In this document: in pieces, positions 6,484 through 13,051 of the stretch
How the letters are laid out: every line of letters starts with the position of its first letter
How positions within the stretch are numbered: the stretch's first letter is position 1
Source of the DNA: Muribaculaceae bacterium
Lineage (GTDB): Bacteria; Bacteroidota; Bacteroidia; Bacteroidales; Muribaculaceae
Assembly (NCBI GenBank): GCA_024400895.1
Contig: JAKSMA010000040.1
Span: 1 to 13,051 of the forward strand
Direction of reading: 5' to 3'
Length of the DNA: 13,051 nucleotides
Position numbers and translations under genes: made by a program
Notes under the pieces: model-generated
What the model was told of the DNA's origin: nothing
Databases searched by the model: none
What the model saw: only the letters and a program-made list of their open reading frames with translations

Positions 6484-6911
6484 ATAATTTAACAAAATAT
6501 TGCACCAATTAAACTGTGTTAGCACATAAATATGCAAAAACGCTAATTTTAGGGTTGAAATATGCATTTATGAGTTTGTTTGTGTATTATGGGATGAATT
6601 ATTATTCTTTGCTTTCTTTGTGGTGTGGAGGGTGGGGATGGCGTGGATTCACTTTGCGTGCCTGCTGCCTACGGCGAGATGATTTTTGTTAAGTATTCTC
6701 TTTGTGGGAGGCTGCCTGAGGGCTTAAGATTGAAGGCAGTTTTTTCCCTCTGATTGGAAGTGGAAGTTGTTGCGCTCGGGCTGAAGGTCTGCACTGTGCA
6801 TATTGCGTGCGAACCATGCAAGTATTTGGGCTGGTGGGTGCTGGCTTCCAGCCGGGATATGGCTGCATCTTTCTTGGGCGAAGCCGCGCTCTATGATTTT
6901 ATAGGATACTG
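6484..6911. other. Noncoding stretch between the RNA promoter and the 838-residue gene
   Basis: I find no credible gene here on either strand. Bases 6484-6620 are strongly AT-rich. Bases 6620-6900 are more GC-rich and contain several short GC stem-like words (GCCTACGGC at about 6667, CAGCC ... GGCTG near 6850, GGGCGAAGCC near 6886). They look like decayed sequence or structured untranslated RNA, but no reading frame shows conserved protein character. A plus-strand terminator-like hairpin at 6712-6745 is the only clear signal. Confidence 0.5.
6712..6745 (+). terminator. Possible plus-strand intrinsic terminator
   Basis: CTGCCT at 6712-6717 pairs with AGGCAG at 6734-6739, followed immediately by TTTTTT at 6740-6745. 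The stem is only 6 bp with a 16-base loop, so it is weaker than the other terminators. No plus-strand gene ends here. It may stop antisense or stray transcription heading into the 3' end of the 838-residue gene, or it may be chance. Confidence 0.35.
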
Positions 6912-6913
6912 TA

Positions 6914-9430
6914 TTATTTTATTATTTTGGTTTGTGAGATGCTACCGTCGGCATGGCGTACCACCTTGATGTTTGCGCCATCGAATGGGGTGTCGGCGCT
7001 TACGCCGAGCATATTGTAATAAGTCACATTCACGATACTCTTGTCGACTATTGCATCACCCACTCCTGTGGTTATTTCTTTCTCGGTGTTATATGCAATC
7101 GATATGGTAGTTTCGTTGATGTATATCACCTTCGATTCGATTAGTATTTTGCTTCTTGCATTGCTTTTGTCGTCGAATGGAGATGGGGTAGCGTACATTC
7201 GCACGATGTAATTGATGCGTTTTTCTCCCCCTTCTGGGAATGCCTTTTCCACATATATATCAGATATTTGCAGAGGAGAACGCGTCTCGTTGCCTATAGG
7301 GTAGTATGTTTTTATTTTGTAATAATCCGTTCCCCAGCCATTTCCTGTGTTTTCGGGTTGGTTGTTGATGAGGGTCTCGTTACCTTCATCATCCACTCGC
7401 CACACGCGATAGTAGTAGACGTAAGGCGCCACCTTGGAAGCCGTGCTTGGTGTGATGGTGATATCTGCCAGGTAGGCATACATGCCACCTTCAGGATATA
7501 GCGTCTTGTTGTTGTACTCGGTCCATCCGCCGTTCACTGTCGCTTTCACTGTTTCGCCTTGTGTGGGAGTTTCGTTGGTGCCGTAGGTGTTAGGACCGTA
7601 GAACGAGTTCACGGTCATCTGTCCGGTATATTTGTAGAGTTGGTTGTTCTTTACATCAATGTGGGCGGCCCTCGCTCCGTTGTAGATGAGGTCTCTACCA
7701 TTGTAGATGTCCCACGACCACACCGCTTTGTATTTCTTTTCGCCAACATGTTCAGTCATTTCCACCACAGCCTTATCATTCACTTTAAGCGACCGCTCCT
7801 CATCATCCAGCACGTCGAAATTGTCGTATTCATAGGTGTAATCTGTGCTGATGGTATTGCTGTAGACTGGTATTTCCACTTGTTCGGTGGTGAGCTGTCC
7901 TTCGCTGTCGGGCTCGGTAATGTAATATATGTAGGCTTCTGCCAAGTCGCCGCCGTTGTCGGTGCTGACCAGGAAGTAGTCGTTGATGAGAATCATATCG
8001 TCGATGTTTCCCTCTGTGACAAGGGGCTCGGCATCGAAGCGGAGTGATGTGCTTGGCGGTAATGGGTTTTCGTATTGTAAGGTGTAGCGCCACCCGTCGG
8101 TCACTGCGAGCGTTGCAATCTTTGTCACCTCTGTTCCGTCGGCTCTTCTGCGGTAGACCACGCGTTGAGGCGTTTCGGTAAGGTCGTACTTGTAAGGCGA
8201 GAGGCGAATGGTGTTCTTGTATGAGTTTTGGTGAGTGCCCACGTCGAAGTGTGAGCGGTAGCCGTAAATCCAGATGAATTCATCTGTGTAGCCTGGTACG
8301 GGAAGGGTTACGATATTTGTGATGGCCGGTCCTACAGGGTTGTTGGGGTCGCTTTCAGTAGGGCGACACACAATTTTGTAGTGAAGTTGGTAGCCTTTTT
8401 GCCTTTGTAGCACTTCGTAGTTGTATGTGGTTTGGTCGTTCACCGTAGCAATCAGCGTTTCTTCGCCATCGTCGGCAATTTGATAGATGTCGTAGGTTTC
8501 GCCACCATGCCAGTTGAGGCTTTGAGGATCTTTGAGGTTTGATTTCCAGTCAAGGAACACAGAAAAGAGACGTTGTTCGTTCGAGGCTTCGCTATAGTCG
8601 TTGGCTTGAGCGATAGTGCCCTCAAGCGATGCTTGATAAATGGCGATTCGTGGGCATTTGCCAGGGTTGTACCAGCAGTAGGGGTTGTCGTCGTCGCGTT
8701 TTGTTCCAGTTTTGGAATTTGGCCAGGGGGCGTAGTCGTTGCTGTCCCAGTAGGTCATCCTGTCTTTTGGTACCACCATCGTCACATTCTGCATGTATGG
8801 TTCGTTGCCCGTGCCTGGATTTATTTTATAGTAGTGCTTGAGGCGTGGCAGATTAGCGCAGTCGTGTGCCACTTTATACATTTTTCCGTCGATCAGTTGC
8901 TGATAGAAGTCGGTGGTGCCGTCCAGATTTTCTGCGTTACCAGTGGCGCTGAGTCGTTCCCACTCGTTGTATAGCCTGTTTCGAGCCTTTCCTTTTGCTG
9001 CGAAATAGAATTTGTCGAATGTGCCGGAGAAGGAAATGATATATGAATCGTCACATTCTGTGGTATTGCTTATCAATTGCACGGATTTAACATTTTGCTC
9101 AAAAGTTTCGACCGTCGTTGGAAAGGTTGTGGCGCCATCTTTCAGCTCAACCAAGAAACAAGTGAATCCCTCCACTGGCACATTTGTATAATTCACATCG
9201 CGTCCTGCCACGCCATCCACATTGATATTGCCAGGGATAGCAGGGTCGTTCATTACATAGGTGCGCAAGGCCAGCATCTGTCGAGCATCAGTGGCTGTTT
9301 CTGTAATTTTGCTGGTGTGGCTCACATTGTTCTCGTCTTTCCATGAATACTGGAATTGCGAATAGTCGAATGCGAAGACCGTTTGAGCAAATGTTAACAG
9401 AGTAGTGAGTAGTAATAGCTTTCTCTTCAT
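6914..9430 (-). CDS. Large secreted protein with a Bacteroidales-type C-terminal tail, function unknown
   Basis: An 838-residue protein with a clear signal peptide (MKRKLLLLTTLLTFAQTVFA). No lipoprotein cysteine follows, so it is probably released beyond the inner membrane. The body is rich in aromatic and acidic residues, with beta-strand-like repeats such as ETYDIYQIADDGEETLIATV (about 330), RVVYRRRADGTEVTKIA (about 440) and YYYRVWRVDDEGNETLINN (about 690). These resemble fibronectin-type or immunoglobulin-like modules but are not diagnostic. The last 40 residues (VTYYNMLGVSADTPFDG, then IKVVRHADGSISQTKIIK) resemble a C-terminal tail widely seen on secreted Bacteroidales proteins and related to type IX secretion sorting tails. 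I do not recognise a catalytic domain. It appears to stand alone; no TAnnTTTG promoter is clear in the 200 bases upstream. Confidence 0.8.
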   Translation of the reverse strand: MKRKLLLLTTLLTFAQTVFAFDYSQFQYSWKDENNVSHTSKITETATDARQMLALRTYVMNDPAIPGNINVDGVAGRDVNYTNVPVEGFTCFLVELKDGATTFPTTVETFEQNVKSVQLISNTTECDDSYIISFSGTFDKFYFAAKGKARNRLYNEWERLSATGNAENLDGTTDFYQQLIDGKMYKVAHDCANLPRLKHYYKINPGTGNEPYMQNVTMVVPKDRMTYWDSNDYAPWPNSKTGTKRDDDNPYCWYNPGKCPRIAIYQASLEGTIAQANDYSEASNEQRLFSVFLDWKSNLKDPQSLNWHGGETYDIYQIADDGEETLIATVNDQTTYNYEVLQRQKGYQLHYKIVCRPTESDPNNPVGPAITNIVTLPVPGYTDEFIWIYGYRSHFDVGTHQNSYKNTIRLSPYKYDLTETPQRVVYRRRADGTEVTKIATLAVTDGWRYTLQYENPLPPSTSLRFDAEPLVTEGNIDDMILINDYFLVSTDNGGDLAEAYIYYITEPDSEGQLTTEQVEIPVYSNTISTDYTYEYDNFDVLDDEERSLKVNDKAVVEMTEHVGEKKYKAVWSWDIYNGRDLIYNGARAAHIDVKNNQLYKYTGQMTVNSFYGPNTYGTNETPTQGETVKATVNGGWTEYNNKTLYPEGGMYAYLADITITPSTASKVAPYVYYYRVWRVDDEGNETLINNQPENTGNGWGTDYYKIKTYYPIGNETRSPLQISDIYVEKAFPEGGEKRINYIVRMYATPSPFDDKSNARSKILIESKVIYINETTISIAYNTEKEITTGVGDAIVDKSIVNVTYYNMLGVSADTPFDGANIKVVRHADGSISQTKIIK

Positions 9431-9638
9431 AAACTTTTAATACAAAGTATCCTTATCGTGAATTGAATTCCGGTTAATCCAAAATTTATCCGCTTTAAAG
9501 TTACTTAAAATCTGTAAGATAACACGTGTGCCGAATGATGAATATTTGGAATTTTTGAATATTTAACAAAAAGCGTAGTTTGCCACTTCCTTTTGTATAA
9601 GAATTTGCCACTCGGAGGTGTGAGTCGAGAAGATGGGG

Positions 9639-10061
9639 TTAGTGGCTGAGGTAGAAGAGGAGAAGGAGCAGTGTCAAGATGATGGCGATGAGGGGGATGT
9701 AGATGGTGTCGCTGAGTCGGCGCTCCATGCGCAGGTCGAGGTCGCGGATTTCGCCGTTGGTGCAGTCGCGGGCTATTTTTATGAGGCGTTTTGGATGGTT
9801 GGGCGAAGCAATCACGGCATTCATCAGCACCTCGCCGAATGCTGCCACAATCTGCCGTTCGTCGGCAGATGTGTCGCCCACAGGGTAGATTTCCATCGTT
9901 CGGAAATCGTCGCTAAACACAAACGACCGCTCGTCGAGAGTGCCCGTCTCACCCTTTTCGCGCACCTCGTAGATGGCTGCCACTGCGCGTTGTTGCAGCA
10001 GTGCCATTACGCGCGTGTTCACTTCGCGCCTGTCGATTAAAGTCTTGAGGGAGATTGGCAT
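9639..10061 (-). CDS. Small unknown protein with one C-terminal membrane helix
   Basis: I do not recognise this 140-residue protein. The first 115 residues are soluble and charged, with motifs RREVNTRVMALLQQRAVAA, FRTMEIYPVGDTSADERQIV and LIKIARDCTNGEIRDLDLRM. They are followed by a single strongly hydrophobic stretch (about 119-138, IPLIAIILTLLLLLFYLSH) that reaches the C-terminus. That layout suggests a tail-anchored inner-membrane protein facing the cytoplasm. The codon use and orientation match its neighbours, and the frame is closed properly with ATG at 10061, so it is probably a real gene. It lies just beyond the repeat region downstream of the zinc-ribbon gene, and the two may share a transcript. 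A role in membrane-associated sensing or assembly would be guesswork. Confidence 0.62.
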   Translation of the reverse strand: MPISLKTLIDRREVNTRVMALLQQRAVAAIYEVREKGETGTLDERSFVFSDDFRTMEIYPVGDTSADERQIVAAFGEVLMNAVIASPNHPKRLIKIARDCTNGEIRDLDLRMERRLSDTIYIPLIAIILTLLLLLFYLSH

Positions 10062-10070
10062 TTTGTTGAG

Positions 10071-10119
10071 AAATTAGATGTTAGAAGTTAGAAGTTAGAA
10101 GTTAGAAATTAGATGTTAG
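10071..10119. repeat. Tandem heptamer array, seven copies
   Basis: Seven contiguous 7-base units ending in TTAG fit without interruption: AAATTAG, ATGTTAG, AAGTTAG three times, AAATTAG, ATGTTAG. It lies between the unknown 140-residue gene and the zinc-ribbon gene, starting nine bases upstream of the former's ATG. Two more AAATTAG units occur at 10136-10149, and two in inverted orientation (CTAATTT) at 10197-10210. The unit count could vary between strains by slippage. Confidence 0.85.
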
Positions 10120-10133
10120 ATGTGTGAGAAAAA

Positions 10134-10212
10134 AGAAATTAGAAATTAGATTTTCGTGAGTGCTCTGTGCAACAATTCATCACAGTTCTCCGACCTCTAA
10201 TTTCTAATTTCT
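10134..10212 (-). repeat. 17-bp perfect inverted repeat built from the heptamers; possible weak terminator
   Basis: Arms at 10134-10150 (AGAAATTAGAAATTAGA) and 10196-10212 are perfect complements around a 45-base loop. Read on the minus strand, which is the direction of the zinc-ribbon gene ending at 10236, the second arm is followed by a run of six Ts. The stem is very AT-rich and the loop long, so terminator function is uncertain. The arms are two-unit copies of the same heptamer as the neighbouring array. Confidence 0.6.
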
Positions 10213-10235
10213 AAAATCTTATTTCTTTCAAAAGA

Positions 10236-11570
10236 TTATTCCACTTTCTTCATTGTCTTGCTGCCGAGGTTGTATTGCACCTTGCCAGAGCCAGTGCGGA
10301 TGTTTACGATGCCGTTGGCAGAGTCTTCAAAGCCGATGTCGGAAGCCGAACCTCCACCGAAGTGCACTTCAAATGTGCTGTTCGACGCCTTGCTGAATGC
10401 ATACACGCGACCGTTTTTCAGCAAGAACACGGTGTAGCCACCGCCGTTGATTTTCTTTGAGAAATCTTCTGCGCGGAAAAGCGGAGTGTTTTTGTCCACT
10501 TGTTGGGCTTCCACTTTCACCTCTTCGCCGTTTTCAAATTTTTGGGCGTTTTCTGCTTGTTGGGCAGCCAGTTCTGCTTCTTGTTCGGCCTTCTCTTTTT
10601 CAAGGCGTTCTTTTTCTGCCAATTCTTGTGCCAATTCCTCTTCGGTAGGAATGTGGAGCATGCCGATGCTACGTGCACGTTTAATCAGCTCATTGTCGAG
10701 TATGCCGGTGCCAACAGGTACGTTGGTGCATTTCAAAATCTGCTGACCGTCGGTGTCGCGAATCAGCGAACCATAGAAATCGACTTGGCGAATTTCCTTC
10801 TGCTCATCGATGTCGAAATACACGGTTGCCATTTTGCCCGCCACTTCGTTTGAAGGGATGCAGGCATAGGCGAAGAACATATAGCGCTTGCCTTGGATGT
10901 CGACCACTGCAGGAATTTCTTCAGCACGAAGCGACTTGGGGTCGAACACGAGGTTGTAGCCGTCTACATATTTCTGGTTGTTCATCTTGATGTCCCAGTC
11001 TTGACCATTCTGAGTGAGCGTGTAAATCTTGTAGAAAGAATGGGTGGCGTCGGAAAGGTAGGTGATACCAATCAGGCGGTCGACCTTGCCAGTGGTGTCG
11101 TTCTTGACAGGGCATGCGTAGGCAATTTGGTCGCCGTCGTTCTTCAGATTGTTTTTGATGAGGGCGTTGTTGAAGATGTCGTTGTAGCGTCCGGCATCCA
11201 CATCGCTCACCTCCACATTTTCAGCAGTTACACTTTCGTGATTGCCCGAGAAGAAGCATGAGCGCACCACTATGAGGCCAATGAATGCCGCAATAGCAGC
11301 GCAAACTAAATATTTCAAAATGCCTTTGCCCTCCTTTTTCTGCTCTTGTCCGGTGGCAGACGCTGTCGTATTGTTCCAAGCGTCGGCTTTTGCTGGCGTG
11401 GACTTAGAGAGGGAAGCGCGACAAGCCGGACAGAATGCACTGTCGGCTGGGATTGTGCTTTTACAGTTTGGACATACTATTTCGCTTGCCATTACGCTAC
11501 CGCAATGGTTACAGAATTTCGACCCTTCGGGTACGATGTTTCCACAGTTGGGGCATCTGTTTTCTGCCAT
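10236..11570 (-). CDS. Double zinc-ribbon, single-pass membrane protein with large extracytoplasmic part
   Basis: This 444-residue protein starts with two zinc ribbons, C6-P-N-C9 ... C20-N-H-C23 and C33-P-N-C36 ... C47-P-A-C50, eight cysteines in two CxxC pairs each. A low-complexity linker (about 53-80) leads to one membrane helix (about 84-102, LKYLVCAAIAAFIGLIVV). The remaining 340 residues would be extracytoplasmic if the ribbons are cytoplasmic. They contain a first domain (about 120-300), a Glu/Ala-rich coiled-coil stretch (about 310-345, ELAQELAEKERLEKEKAEQE), and a final small beta-rich domain (about 365-444). Similar zinc_ribbon_2 plus membrane-helix proteins are common in bacteria, but their roles are mostly unknown. 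A promoter with both boxes lies upstream, so it is transcribed independently of the transporter genes. Confidence 0.82.
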   Translation of the reverse strand: MAENRCPNCGNIVPEGSKFCNHCGSVMASEIVCPNCKSTIPADSAFCPACRASLSKSTPAKADAWNNTTASATGQEQKKEGKGILKYLVCAAIAAFIGLIVVRSCFFSGNHESVTAENVEVSDVDAGRYNDIFNNALIKNNLKNDGDQIAYACPVKNDTTGKVDRLIGITYLSDATHSFYKIYTLTQNGQDWDIKMNNQKYVDGYNLVFDPKSLRAEEIPAVVDIQGKRYMFFAYACIPSNEVAGKMATVYFDIDEQKEIRQVDFYGSLIRDTDGQQILKCTNVPVGTGILDNELIKRARSIGMLHIPTEEELAQELAEKERLEKEKAEQEAELAAQQAENAQKFENGEEVKVEAQQVDKNTPLFRAEDFSKKINGGGYTVFLLKNGRVYAFSKASNSTFEVHFGGGSASDIGFEDSANGIVNIRTGSGKVQYNLGSKTMKKVE

Positions 11571-11613
11571 ATTGTGCTGTTTTTAAGTTGTTACTGATTC
11601 TATATGAGTTTTG

Positions 11614-11645
11614 CAAAGATAATAAAATTTTCACATTTTTTCAAA
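11614..11645 (-). promoter_or_regulatory. Promoter of the zinc-ribbon membrane protein
   Basis: On the minus strand there is a perfect -33 TTTG (11642-11645), a 20-base spacer and a perfect -7 TATCTTTG (11614-11621), followed by CAAAA. The ATG at 11570 lies 43 bases after the element. The promoter falls in the 102-base gap after the transporter gene. Confidence 0.78.
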
Positions 11646-11672
11646 CCTTGCGTCAATTCATGGTGTATGGTC

Positions 11673-12599
11673 CTATTTTTTAGCGCGGTTGATGACGAAT
11701 ATGCCACCCGCCGCCAGCACTGCCGCCAAGGCGTATTTCCAGTAGAAGGGCTCGCCCAGGCAAGCGCAACTACTTATTGCACCAATCACGGGGATTAGCG
11801 AGTTGAAAATCGCCACTTTGCCCACAGGGTTGCAACTGAGCAATTTGTTGTAGAGCCCGAATCCGAGCGTGGAAATCACAATCAGCATCATCAGTATACC
11901 CAATCCCCACACAGTAAGTATTGGAAATGTGCCGCCGATAGCGATGCCTGGGATGGCCAGCAGGATGCCTCCGAAAAGCAAACTGTAGCCTGTGCCCACG
12001 AACACATCCATGTGGCGCTTCATTTTTCTGGTCATCAGTCCTGCTGCCGCAGAGCACAGTGCATTACCGATAATCATGCCGTCGCCCAACCATGTAAATT
12101 CGCCACTGTCGGCACCACCAATGTTCAGCGCAAGTATGCCCACGAATCCGAGTGCACACCCTGCCACTTTGCTCAGGTTCAGTTTGTCGGTAGCGGGATA
12201 TACTGCACACGCCAGTAGCACCAACGAGAACACGCTCAGTGAGTTGAGAATCGCGGCACGCGACCCGGCGCTGTGCGAGAGCCCGATATAGAAACAGGCG
12301 TAGTGGATGGAAGTGTTGAGCAGCGCAAAAATGAGGATAAAAATCCATCCTTTAGCGCCAGTTGAAATGCTGAAATTTCGATTGGTGCCTTTCGCCATGG
12401 CCAAAATAATCAGGCCCGAGATGGCAAATCTCACGCCGGCAAACAGCATTTTGCTCCCTGTTTGGTCTTTGGTGATGCCAAATTCCTCAAAGCCGAGTTT
12501 AATCAGCGGATAGGCCCACCCCCACACGAAGGCTGCTGTGAAGGCGAAAATCGCCACCCACAGCGGTCGTTGCCAGATGCTCTTTTCTGCGGTTGCCAT
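11673..12599 (-). CDS. EamA-family (DMT superfamily) transporter
   Basis: A 308-residue integral membrane protein made of two EamA repeats (about 12-155 and 170-303), which gives the usual ten membrane helices. Recognisable features are AAFVWGWAYPLIKLG at the start of the first repeat, NSLSVFSLVLLACAVYP, VAGCALGFVGILALNIGG, and in the second repeat LGFGLYNKLLSCNPVGKVAIFNSLIPVIGA ... LGEPFYWKYALAAVLAAGGIFVIN, where the LGE motif is typical of the family. Members export or import amino acids, nucleotides, sugars or other small metabolites; the substrate cannot be read here. The ATG lies six bases after the stop of the DUF486 gene, so the pair is almost certainly an operon. The stop codon is a TAG at 11673. 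Confidence 0.92.
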   Translation of the reverse strand: MATAEKSIWQRPLWVAIFAFTAAFVWGWAYPLIKLGFEEFGITKDQTGSKMLFAGVRFAISGLIILAMAKGTNRNFSISTGAKGWIFILIFALLNTSIHYACFYIGLSHSAGSRAAILNSLSVFSLVLLACAVYPATDKLNLSKVAGCALGFVGILALNIGGADSGEFTWLGDGMIIGNALCSAAAGLMTRKMKRHMDVFVGTGYSLLFGGILLAIPGIAIGGTFPILTVWGLGILMMLIVISTLGFGLYNKLLSCNPVGKVAIFNSLIPVIGAISSCACLGEPFYWKYALAAVLAAGGIFVINRAKK

Positions 12600-12605
12600 T
12601 AGTCG

Positions 12606-13001
12606 TTATCCTTTCGATGAAGTGTCGAGGAATGCAAATCCTACTGCCGCAATCAGCAGAAGGAATGCCACGAAGTGATTCCAGTGCAGTTCTTCTCCCT
12701 TGAAGAATATGGTTACGAAAATGGTGAATACAGTGAGAGTAATCACCTCTTGAATAATCTTAAGTTGCATCAGTGAGAATGGCCCGCCGTTTTCCACAAA
12801 TCCAATGCGATTGGCAGGCACCATAAAGCAGTATTCAAACAGTGCGATACCCCACGAAAACAGAATCACCACCGCCAAAGGCCAGTTGGTGGAGATGCCC
12901 GCGTTCTGCAATTTCAAATGCCCATACCATGCAAATGTCATAAATGTGTTTGAAATCACCAGTAGTGCCAAGGTGATTAAAGCTGATGAAAGTCCAGTCA
13001 T
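12606..13001 (-). CDS. DUF486-family (DMT superfamily) small membrane protein
   Basis: A 131-residue protein with four predicted membrane helices. It matches the DUF486/COG3169 family: NTFMTFAWYGHLK near the start, SWGIALFEYCFMVPANRIGF in the middle, QLKIIQEVITLTVFTIFVTIFFKGEEL, and a final helix HFVAFLLLIAAVGFAFLD. The family is grouped with the drug/metabolite transporters and is half the helix count of EamA proteins, so it would be expected to work as a dimer, but its substrate is unknown. It is the first gene of a two-gene unit with the EamA transporter downstream. A promoter element lies 38 bases upstream. The preserved glutamates in helices two and three look functionally important. Confidence 0.9.
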   Translation of the reverse strand: MTGLSSALITLALLVISNTFMTFAWYGHLKLQNAGISTNWPLAVVILFSWGIALFEYCFMVPANRIGFVENGGPFSLMQLKIIQEVITLTVFTIFVTIFFKGEELHWNHFVAFLLLIAAVGFAFLDTSSKG

Positions 13002-13038
13002 AATATATTATGTATCTATAGATTGCAATTTCCGACTG

Positions 13039-13046
13039 CAAAATTA
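13039..13046 (-). promoter_or_regulatory. -7 promoter element upstream of the DUF486/EamA pair
   Basis: The minus strand reads TAATTTTG, followed by CAG, which is an exact TAnnTTTG match 37 bases before the ATG at 13001. The -33 box would lie beyond the right edge of the window, so the promoter can only be half supported. Confidence 0.6.
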
Positions 13047-13051
13047 CAACA

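Noticed and set aside
6376..6567. Minus-strand open frame of 63 codons
   Set aside because: It spans the consensus promoter at 6453-6483, and its composition is that of AT-rich noncoding DNA.
6754..6969. Plus-strand open frame of 71 codons
   Set aside because: It overlaps the 3' end of the 838-residue gene on the opposite strand and shows no protein family features.
10071..10212. CRISPR array
   Set aside because: The units are 7 bases and contiguous, with no 30-base class repeats or unique spacers, and no cas gene is present.

Overview
The window looks like chromosomal DNA from a Bacteroidetes bacterium, probably order Bacteroidales (Prevotella/Muribaculaceae-like). The evidence is threefold. 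Upstream of several genes there are -7 elements of the form TAnnTTTG, some with a TTTG-like -33 box 19-20 bases upstream. Shine-Dalgarno sequences are absent. The proteins include Bacteroidales-type lineage families, such as a large secreted protein with a C-terminal tail ending in a YYNMLG ... IKVVRHADG pattern. All recognisable genes are on the minus strand, so the window reads from right to left. I recognise no tRNA, rRNA, CRISPR array, transposase or phage gene.

From the right edge: a two-gene unit of drug/metabolite-transporter-superfamily membrane proteins (12606-13001 and 11673-12599) with its own promoter; a double zinc-ribbon, single-pass membrane protein (10236-11570) with a strong promoter of its own; a short intergenic stretch of TTAG heptamer repeats and a 17-bp inverted repeat (10071-10212); a small tail-anchored-looking unknown (9639-10061); and an 838-residue secreted protein (6914-9430). 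Next comes a gene-poor kilobase (5894-6913). Inside it I see a complete promoter (6453-6483) facing an intrinsic terminator (6149-6193), with a 21-bp inverted repeat between them. That arrangement predicts an independent RNA of about 300 nt of unknown class.

Left of this, a promoter-GNAT-like protein-pgi-terminator block (5930 down to 3301) looks like a closed transcription unit carrying glucose-6-phosphate isomerase. Then follow a lone YhcG/DUF1016-type PDDEXK nuclease (2173-3225), a secreted or periplasmic three-part calcineurin-like phosphoesterase (483-2132) and a small MazG-type nucleotide pyrophosphohydrolase (151-477). The left edge holds the possible first 18 codons of another gene.

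The two most interesting signals are not protein families. First, the nuclease gene is bracketed by 32-bp direct repeats (29/32 identical), each carrying the -7 promoter element of the gene downstream of it. This suggests the AT-rich nuclease was inserted into, and duplicated, the promoter of the phosphoesterase. Second, there is the predicted orphan RNA at 6149-6447. Both are inferences from sequence pattern and are stated with their tests.
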